This document shows, piece after piece, positions 5,107-9,444 of a stretch of DNA of 9,444 nucleotides. The notes under the pieces are model-generated. The model saw nothing but the letters and a program-made list of their open reading frames with translations, was not told the origin of the DNA and did not search any database. How positions within the stretch are numbered: the stretch's first letter is position 1; each line of letters begins with the position of its first letter. The translations under genes were made by a program, and so were the position numbers. The stretch is from assembly GCA_007128515.1 (NCBI GenBank), contig SKXI01000068.1, forward strand, positions 1 to 9,444, in the 5' to 3' direction. The DNA comes from Halococcaceae archaeon (GTDB lineage: Archaea > Halobacteriota > Halobacteria > Halobacteriales > Halalkalicoccaceae).

Positions 5107-6389
5107 CCGTCGGGAGTCGGCCGCGTCTCGGCCGTCCGTTCGATCGCCTCGCTCAGCACGTCCACACCGATCGGGATCGACCGTTCGTCCACGTCGAAGC
5201 CCGGCGAGTGGTGGCCCTCCGGATGGTCGGTGCCGACGATCGCGTAGGTCGCGAGGCCGCCCCGGTCCTGAACCTCGTCCATGAAGAACGTCGCGTCCTC
5301 GCTCGCGCCGAACGGCGCCGACCGGACCACGGAGTCGACCATCCCGTGCTCGCCGGCGACCCCCGCGACGACGTCCGCGAGTTCCGGGTCGCTGTCCGAC
5401 CTCGGACACTCCCCCTCGATTGCCTGCGAGACCGAACAGCCGTGCATTTCGGCGGCAGCTGCGACGATCCGGTCGTACTCGCCTCGCATGTACTCCATCA
5501 GGTCGGTCGTCTCGCCGCGCACCTCCCCGATCATCTCCGCACGCTCCGCGACGACGTTGCTCGCGCTCCCGGCGTCGATCCGCCCGACGTTCAGTCGGGT
5601 CGCACCGTCCGAGTGCCGGGCGATGGCGTGGACGTTCGAGACCGCCGTCGCGGTCGCCGCGATGGCGTCTCTCCCTTCCTGTGGTGCCTGTCCCGCGTGG
5701 GCCGATCGCCCGCGGAACACGGTCCTGAGGTGGCACATCGCGAACGGTTCAACCATCCCTGCGACTACCTCGCCCGTCGGGTGGTCGAGCCCCACGTGGA
5801 CGGCGAAGAAGTACTCCAGGTCGTCCGCGTACGGACCGAACGCCATCGGCTTCCCGCCGCCGGCGACCTCCTCCGCGGGCTGGAAGAAGACGACCAGCCG
5901 CCCCTCGAACCCGCTCTCAGCCACGCGTTCGAGCACCCCGAGCCCGATCGCCATGTGCGCGTCGTGCCCACAGGCGTGCATCACGCCCTCGTTCTCGGAA
6001 CGGAACCCCTCGGACGCGGGACGGTGGCCCTCGTCCGTCGATTCGGCCACGTAGAGCCCATCGATGTCCACCCGGAGCCCGATCGTCGGGCCGGTCCCGC
6101 GGTCGAGCACCGCGACGACGCCCGTGTAGCCCCCCTCGGTCGCCTCCAGGACGTCCTCGCGGGTGCCGCGTTCGCGCGCCCGGTCGTGCCACTCTTCGAG
6201 AACCTCGTGCTCTGGAACCGCCATCCGGTGCTCGGCGTCCATCGTCTCCCGTCCGACCGCGACCTCCACCCCGTCGATCCGTTCGAGCTCCTCGACCAGG
6301 AGACCGGTCGTGTGGACCTCGCACCAGGCGGGCTCGGGATAGGTGTGGAGACGGCGTCTGAGCGCGAGCAGCGGGTCCGTGTCGGTCAT
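5103..6389 (-). CDS. M20D family amidohydrolase (AbgA-like; candidate N-acyl deacetylase)
   Basis: A 428-residue cytosolic metallo-amidohydrolase. Visible motifs are 'LRVDIDGL' (residues 105-112), 'MHACGHDAHMAIGLG' (137-151; metal ligands Cys140 and His142), 'FFQPAEE' (Glu173 base, Glu174 ligand), 'AVHVG' (His198), the dimerisation-domain start 'GRSAHAG' and the late 'GTDHPEGHHSPGFDVDE' with His394. The N-terminal 'MDAEHRMAVPEHEVL' insert is typical of p-aminobenzoyl-glutamate hydrolase subunit A-like members, so this is nearer AbgA than hippurate hydrolase. Such enzymes cleave N-acyl amino acids. Next to a DoeA-like M24 gene it could remove acetyl from N-acetyl-2,4-diaminobutyrate, as the M20-type DoeB2 proteins are thought to do; this is inference. 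ATG 6389 lies 28 bp from a TATA box (leaderless). It overlaps the transporter stop by 4 bp. Confidence 0.9.
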   Translation of the reverse strand: MTDTDPLLALRRRLHTYPEPAWCEVHTTGLLVEELERIDGVEVAVGRETMDAEHRMAVPEHEVLEEWHDRARERGTREDVLEATEGGYTGVVAVLDRGTGPTIGLRVDIDGLYVAESTDEGHRPASEGFRSENEGVMHACGHDAHMAIGLGVLERVAESGFEGRLVVFFQPAEEVAGGGKPMAFGPYADDLEYFFAVHVGLDHPTGEVVAGMVEPFAMCHLRTVFRGRSAHAGQAPQEGRDAIAATATAVSNVHAIARHSDGATRLNVGRIDAGSASNVVAERAEMIGEVRGETTDLMEYMRGEYDRIVAAAAEMHGCSVSQAIEGECPRSDSDPELADVVAGVAGEHGMVDSVVRSAPFGASEDATFFMDEVQDRGGLATYAIVGTDHPEGHHSPGFDVDERSIPIGVDVLSEAIERTAETRPTPDG

Positions 6390-6414
6390 CGATCGGGGTT
6401 TCGTACCAGGCCCC

Positions 6415-6420
6415 TATAAC
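6415..6420 (-). promoter_or_regulatory. TATA box of the M20D gene (divergent intergenic region)
   Basis: The minus strand reads GTTATAGGGG, with its centre about 28 bp upstream of the ATG at 6389, the standard leaderless spacing. The element is nearly symmetric (CTATAAC on plus), so it could also help the divergent dehydrogenase, but that would leave that gene a leader of about 20-40 nt. Confidence 0.6.
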
Positions 6421-6480
6421 TCGTCGCGCGACCGGCCGGGAGGCGAACGTTTTGGTCGGATGGGCGTGAACCGGAAGCCG

Positions 6481-7461
6481 ATGACCGCAGAAGGGAGAGA
6501 ACCGGATATCGTCGTGCTGCGCGAGGGAACCGAAGGGCTCGCGATGGAGCCGTATGCCGAGGAGCTTCGCGAGCGACTGCCGGATCGCGAGGTCGCGCTG
6601 GCGCGAACGCCCCGGGAGGAGCGGGAACTGGTCGCCAGTGCGAGGATCGTCACCGGTGTCGGGATCGACGAGGCGCTGCTCGCACGGGCGGGGGAGCTCG
6701 AGCTGTTCGCGTGTGCGTTCGCCGGGACCGATCACCTCCCGATGGACGAGATCGAGCGGCGGGGTATCGCGGTGACGAACGCGGGCGGGATCCACGCGCC
6801 GGGGATCGCCGAGGCGACGGTCGGCAACATGCTCGTCTTCGCCCGCCGGCTCCACGAGGGATGGCGCAGGAAGCACAACCACGAGTGGCGACACTTCCGG
6901 TCGCACGAACTCTGCGGGTCGACCGTAACGATCGTCGGCCTCGGCTCGATCGGTCAGGCGGTCGCCGCTCGGCTGGAGGGCTTCGAGGTCGAGACCGTCG
7001 GGGTACGCTACACCCCCGAAAAGGGCGGGCCAACCGGCGAGGTGATCGGCTTCGACGAGGACGACCTGCACGAGGCGCTCGCGCGCAGCGGCTACCTCGT
7101 GATCGCCTGCCCGCTCACGGAGGAGACGAGGGGACTGATCGGCGAGGCGGAGTTCGCGACGCTTCCTCCGGACGCCGTGCTCATCAACACCGCGCGCGGA
7201 CCGATCGTCGACACCGACGCGCTCGTGAGCGCGATCCAGGTGAACGCGATCCGCGGGGCGGCCCTCGACGTGACCGACCCCGAACCCCTCCCCCCGGAGC
7301 ACCCGCTCTGGCGCTTCGAGAACGTGCTCATCACGCCGCACACGGGCGGCCACACGCCGAAACACTGGGAACGGCTGGCCGACATCGTCGCGGGGAACGT
7401 GACGCGACTGGAGGAGGAGAATTCGTTCGAGGGGCTGGAGAACGTCGTCTACGCGCCGTGA
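6481..7461 (+). CDS. D-2-hydroxyacid dehydrogenase, probably NADP(H)-preferring
   Basis: A 326-residue cytosolic oxidoreductase that would interconvert a 2-oxoacid and a D-2-hydroxyacid. The Rossmann motif is 'VTIVGLGSIGQAVA' (GxGxxG at 153-158). The catalytic triad is visible as Arg239 in 'INTARGPIVD', Glu268 in 'VTDPEPLP' and His287 in 'LITPHTGGH'. After the second Rossmann strand the usual Asp that selects NAD is replaced by 'GVRYTPE' (Arg176), which points to NADP(H), as reported for some haloarchaeal members. I chose ATG 6481 because the family-like sequence starts there (MTAEGREPDIVVLREG) and a weak T-rich TTTTGG lies about 28 bp upstream; ATG 6460 is the alternative, adding 7 residues. 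It is divergent from the M20D gene and its stop is 10 bp from the convergent M24-fold gene's stop. The substrate and its link to the solute pathway are unknown. Confidence 0.9.
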   Translation: MTAEGREPDIVVLREGTEGLAMEPYAEELRERLPDREVALARTPREERELVASARIVTGVGIDEALLARAGELELFACAFAGTDHLPMDEIERRGIAVTNAGGIHAPGIAEATVGNMLVFARRLHEGWRRKHNHEWRHFRSHELCGSTVTIVGLGSIGQAVAARLEGFEVETVGVRYTPEKGGPTGEVIGFDEDDLHEALARSGYLVIACPLTEETRGLIGEAEFATLPPDAVLINTARGPIVDTDALVSAIQVNAIRGAALDVTDPEPLPPEHPLWRFENVLITPHTGGHTPKHWERLADIVAGNVTRLEEENSFEGLENVVYAP

Positions 7462-7471
7462 GGGAGGGCGA

Positions 7472-8644
7472 TCAGACGGAAAAGAGCTTCCGGGGGAACG
7501 AGGCGAGCGCCTCCGCCCCGCTCTCGGTCACGCGGATCGTCTCGCTGATCTCGACGCCGAACTCGTCGAGCCAGATCCCGGGGATGACGTGGAACGTCAT
7601 GTCCTCCTCCAACACCGTCTCGTCCTGCGGCCGCAGGCTCGCCGTGTGCTCGCCCCAGTCCGGCGGGTAGCCCAGCCCCATCGAGTAGCCGATCCGGGAC
7701 TCCTTCTCGATGCCGTGTTCGGCGATCGTCTCGCGCCAGGCGCGTTCGACCGCCTCGCACGTTACGCCCGGCTCTGCAGTAGCGATCGCCGCCTCCAGTC
7801 CCTCGACGACGACGTCCGCGACCCGCTGCATCTCCGCTCCCGGCTCGCCGATCACGGCCGTCCGTGCGAGCGGCGAGTGGTACCGGTGACGACAGCCCGA
7901 GAGCTCGATGATGACCGGGTCGCCCTCGGAAAAGGGCTCGTCGGACCAGGTGAGGTGGGGCGTGCCGGTGTGCTCGCCGGAGGGCATGAGCGGGACGATC
8001 GAGGGGTAGTCGCCGCCGAACTCGTCGGTCCCGCTGATCAGCGCGTGGTAGATCTCCGCTGCGACCTCCGATTCCGGGACGCCCGCGCCGATCGCGTCGA
8101 TTCCGGCGCGCATCGCCCGCTCGGAGAGTTCGGCCGCCTGCTCCATCAGCGCGAGTTCGGCCTCGGATTTCACGCTCCGGACCCAGCCGACGAGCAGCGT
8201 CGCGTCGACGAACGCCGCGTTCGGGAGGTGGTCCGTGAGCCGTTCGTGCGACCGAGCGGTGTAGTACGAGGCGTCCATCTCGACGCCGATCGTCGAGCCA
8301 TCGAGACCGAGATCGGAGAGGAGCGCGGCGACGGCGTCCATCGGGTGTTTGCCGACCGGCGAGTGGACGTGGTCGTCGCTGTACGAATGGACGTTCTCCC
8401 CGTCGATCCAGACGGTCGCCCGCGCGCCGTTCGCGTCCATCTCGCGGCCGATCCAGACCGGCTGGTCGAGGTCGAGCGAGACGATCACGCCCTGGTGGAC
8501 GTAGAACGACCAGCCGTCGTAGCCGGTGAGGTAGTTCATGTTCGCCGGATCGGCCAGGAAGAGCGTATCGACGCCCTTCTCGTACATCCGCTCTCTCGTC
8601 GCCTCGACGCGGCGCTCGTACTCCGCTCGCTCGAACGGTGGCAT
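7472..8644 (-). CDS. M24-fold hydrolase resembling ectoine hydrolase DoeA/EutD
   Basis: A 390-residue 'pita-bread' fold protein of usual creatinase/prolidase length: N-terminal domain about 1-160, catalytic domain about 165-390. The segments 'DPANMNYLTGYDGWSFYVHQ' (32-51), 'GVEMDASYY', 'FGGDYPSIVPLMPSG', 'PHLTWSDEP', 'YHSPLART' and 'GYPPDWGE' closely resemble the ectoine hydrolase DoeA/EutD as I recall it. All five M24 metal ligands are replaced: Asp to Glu247, Asp to Pro258, His to Tyr320, Glu to Ile354, Glu to Ser367. It therefore cannot be a standard metallopeptidase, and EutD is described as non-metal. DoeA opens the ectoine ring to N-acetyl-2,4-diaminobutyrate in the cytosol. A sister subfamily with another substrate is possible. 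ATG 8644 is leaderless behind a good TATA box. The gene is convergent with the dehydrogenase. Confidence 0.85.
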   Translation of the reverse strand: MPPFERAEYERRVEATRERMYEKGVDTLFLADPANMNYLTGYDGWSFYVHQGVIVSLDLDQPVWIGREMDANGARATVWIDGENVHSYSDDHVHSPVGKHPMDAVAALLSDLGLDGSTIGVEMDASYYTARSHERLTDHLPNAAFVDATLLVGWVRSVKSEAELALMEQAAELSERAMRAGIDAIGAGVPESEVAAEIYHALISGTDEFGGDYPSIVPLMPSGEHTGTPHLTWSDEPFSEGDPVIIELSGCRHRYHSPLARTAVIGEPGAEMQRVADVVVEGLEAAIATAEPGVTCEAVERAWRETIAEHGIEKESRIGYSMGLGYPPDWGEHTASLRPQDETVLEEDMTFHVIPGIWLDEFGVEISETIRVTESGAEALASFPRKLFSV

Positions 8645-8667
8645 GCGAGAAGATCACGAGGAGACGG

Positions 8668-8674
8668 CTTATAC
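8668..8674 (-). promoter_or_regulatory. TATA box of the M24-fold gene
   Basis: The minus strand reads GGGGTATAAGCC, its centre 27 bp upstream of ATG 8644. This gives the M24-fold gene its own leaderless promoter, despite the short-chain dehydrogenase gene ending only 68 bp upstream on the same strand. Confidence 0.65.
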
Positions 8675-8712
8675 CCCTCGCTCGGCCCGTCGGCGATCCG
8701 ACCCCGGTTGGA

Positions 8713-9444
8713 TCAGTGGGTAGGTTCGGGGAGGTCGAACGTGACGCCCGTCCGCTCGACCGAGAGCTTCCAGAGCCGTCTCGCGAGCTCCTCGTCCCGA
8801 GAGCGGGCACTCGGGTCCTGGACCTCCGGTGGTCCCCGCGCGTTCAGGAAGCCCCCCGGGCCGACGTACTCGCCGCCGTCGACCTCGGGTTCCGTCGCGG
8901 CGAAGAGCATCGGGAGCGCTCCCCGTTCGGCCGACTGCGCGAACAGGGCGTTCGCCAGTGACATCGCCCGGAGCCGGAGCCACGACCCCTCCATCTCCGG
9001 TCCTCGTCGCTGGAGATCGGTCGCGGCGTATCCCGGGTGACAGGCCACGCTCTCGACGCTCGCGTTCGCCGCACGCAGCCGGCGGTCGAACTCGGCCGCG
9101 AACAGCACGTTCGCGAGCTTCGACTGGGCGTAGGCCGCCCACTTGTCGTACGAGCGCTCGCCGTCGAGGTCGGGGAAGTCGATCCGACCGCGCCGGTGGT
9201 AGTAGCTGCTCTGGGTGACGACGCGTGTCTCGCCCGGCGTCTCCCGCAGTCGGTCGAGCAGTAACCCGGTGAGCCCGAAGTGCCCGAGGTGGTTGACGCC
9301 GAACTGGGTCTCGAAGCCGTCGGCCGTCTCGCGTCGGGGGATCGCCATGACCCCCGCGTTGTTGCAGAGGACGTGTAGCTCACGGTTGTCCCGGCGAAAG
9401 CGCCTCGCGAACGAGCGGACCGACGAGAGGTCCGCGAGGTCGAG
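8713..9444 (-). CDS. Short-chain dehydrogenase/reductase (5'-truncated by window edge)
   Basis: The open frame runs from the window edge to the TGA at 8713-8715, with 243 codons visible. At the edge it reads LDLADLSSVRSFARRF, then 'VLCNNAGVM' (the NNAG motif), 'GVNHLGHFGLTGLLLDRLRE', 'RVVTQSSYYH' (active-site Ser), 'YAQSKLANVLFA' (catalytic Tyr-x3-Lys) and 'VACHPGYAATDL'. The N-terminal TGxxxGIG nucleotide-binding motif would lie outside the window. The pattern fits the retinol dehydrogenase / WW-domain oxidoreductase-like group of atypical classical SDRs that often use NADP(H). A methionine at 9348 falls inside the conserved core after NNAGV and is not the start. It is on the same strand as the M24-fold gene, which has its own promoter, so a functional link is unproven. 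Confidence 0.9.
   Translation of the reverse strand, partial: LDLADLSSVRSFARRFRRDNRELHVLCNNAGVMAIPRRETADGFETQFGVNHLGHFGLTGLLLDRLRETPGETRVVTQSSYYHRRGRIDFPDLDGERSYDKWAAYAQSKLANVLFAAEFDRRLRAANASVESVACHPGYAATDLQRRGPEMEGSWLRLRAMSLANALFAQSAERGALPMLFAATEPEVDGGEYVGPGGFLNARGPPEVQDPSARSRDEELARRLWKLSVERTGVTFDLPEPTH

Noticed and set aside
3373..5736. Very long open frame (787 codons) on the minus strand opposite the transporter
   Set aside because: It is very Arg/Asp/Glu-rich with no recognisable motif. It lies antisense to a clear BCCT gene and runs into the M20D gene, as expected for a GC-skewed shadow frame.
5208..6419. Long plus-strand open frames opposite the M20D gene
   Set aside because: Low-complexity shadow frames; the minus strand carries all M20D motifs in one frame.
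7472..8644. M24 protein as DMSP lyase DddP (a BCCT plus M24 pairing also suggests DMSP use)
   Set aside because: DddP keeps metal-binding Asp/His/Glu residues. Here all five are replaced, and the remaining motifs match DoeA/EutD much better.
7472..8644. M24 protein as an ordinary Xaa-Pro dipeptidase
   Set aside because: Catalytic metal ligands are absent throughout, so a metallopeptidase mechanism is not possible by motif alignment.
7449..9040. Long open frames overlapping the M24-fold and short-chain dehydrogenase genes on both strands
   Set aside because: No family motifs and strongly biased composition; the genuine frames carry DoeA-like and SDR motifs.
1..9444. CRISPR arrays, insertion sequences, rRNA
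   Set aside because: No regularly spaced direct repeats, transposase motifs, terminal inverted repeats or rRNA-like sequence were seen on either strand.

Overview
The window looks like the chromosome of a haloarchaeon (class Halobacteria). Coding DNA is GC-rich and the predicted proteins are strongly acidic. Several genes start at or close to a TATA-box-spaced transcription start, as in leaderless haloarchaeal mRNAs. A CAU tRNA carries an intron with an archaeal bulge-helix-bulge splice motif, and several hypothetical proteins resemble halobacteria-only families.

Left (1-1486): the first gene is the N-terminal 298 codons of an amidohydrolase-2-type protein on the minus strand, running off the edge. 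It is followed by about 440 bp of lower-GC DNA that holds a degenerate 5' fragment of a zinc-dependent alcohol dehydrogenase whose start codon reads ACG. This stretch lies against the 3' end of an intron-containing elongator tRNA-Met(CAU) on the minus strand, so it may be a decayed accessory segment beside a tRNA gene.

Middle (1487-3483): a plus-strand halobacterial conserved protein with a C-terminal coiled coil overlaps, tail to tail, a minus-strand pair. That pair is a 44-residue zinc-finger microprotein followed by a DUF5830-like zinc-ribbon protein. Next is a 5' leader of about 145 nt with a TATA box, a short ORF and a perfect inverted repeat.

Right (3484-9444): four genes on alternating strands form two tightly convergent pairs: BCCT transporter (+) / M20D amidohydrolase (-), and D-2-hydroxyacid dehydrogenase (+) / M24-fold hydrolase (-). 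A short-chain dehydrogenase (-) runs off the right edge. The M24 protein has lost all five canonical metal ligands and strongly resembles the ectoine hydrolase DoeA/EutD. The BCCT transporter has lost three of the four aromatic-box residues that grip trimethylammonium groups in BetP. The M20D enzyme is a plausible N-acyl deacetylase.

My main hypothesis is an archaeal uptake-and-degradation module for ectoine or a related non-quaternary solute: import by the BCCT protein, ring opening by the M24-fold enzyme, deacylation by the M20D enzyme. The role of the hydroxyacid dehydrogenase is unclear. Later pathway steps (2,4-diaminobutyrate transaminase, aspartate-semialdehyde dehydrogenase) are not in the window.
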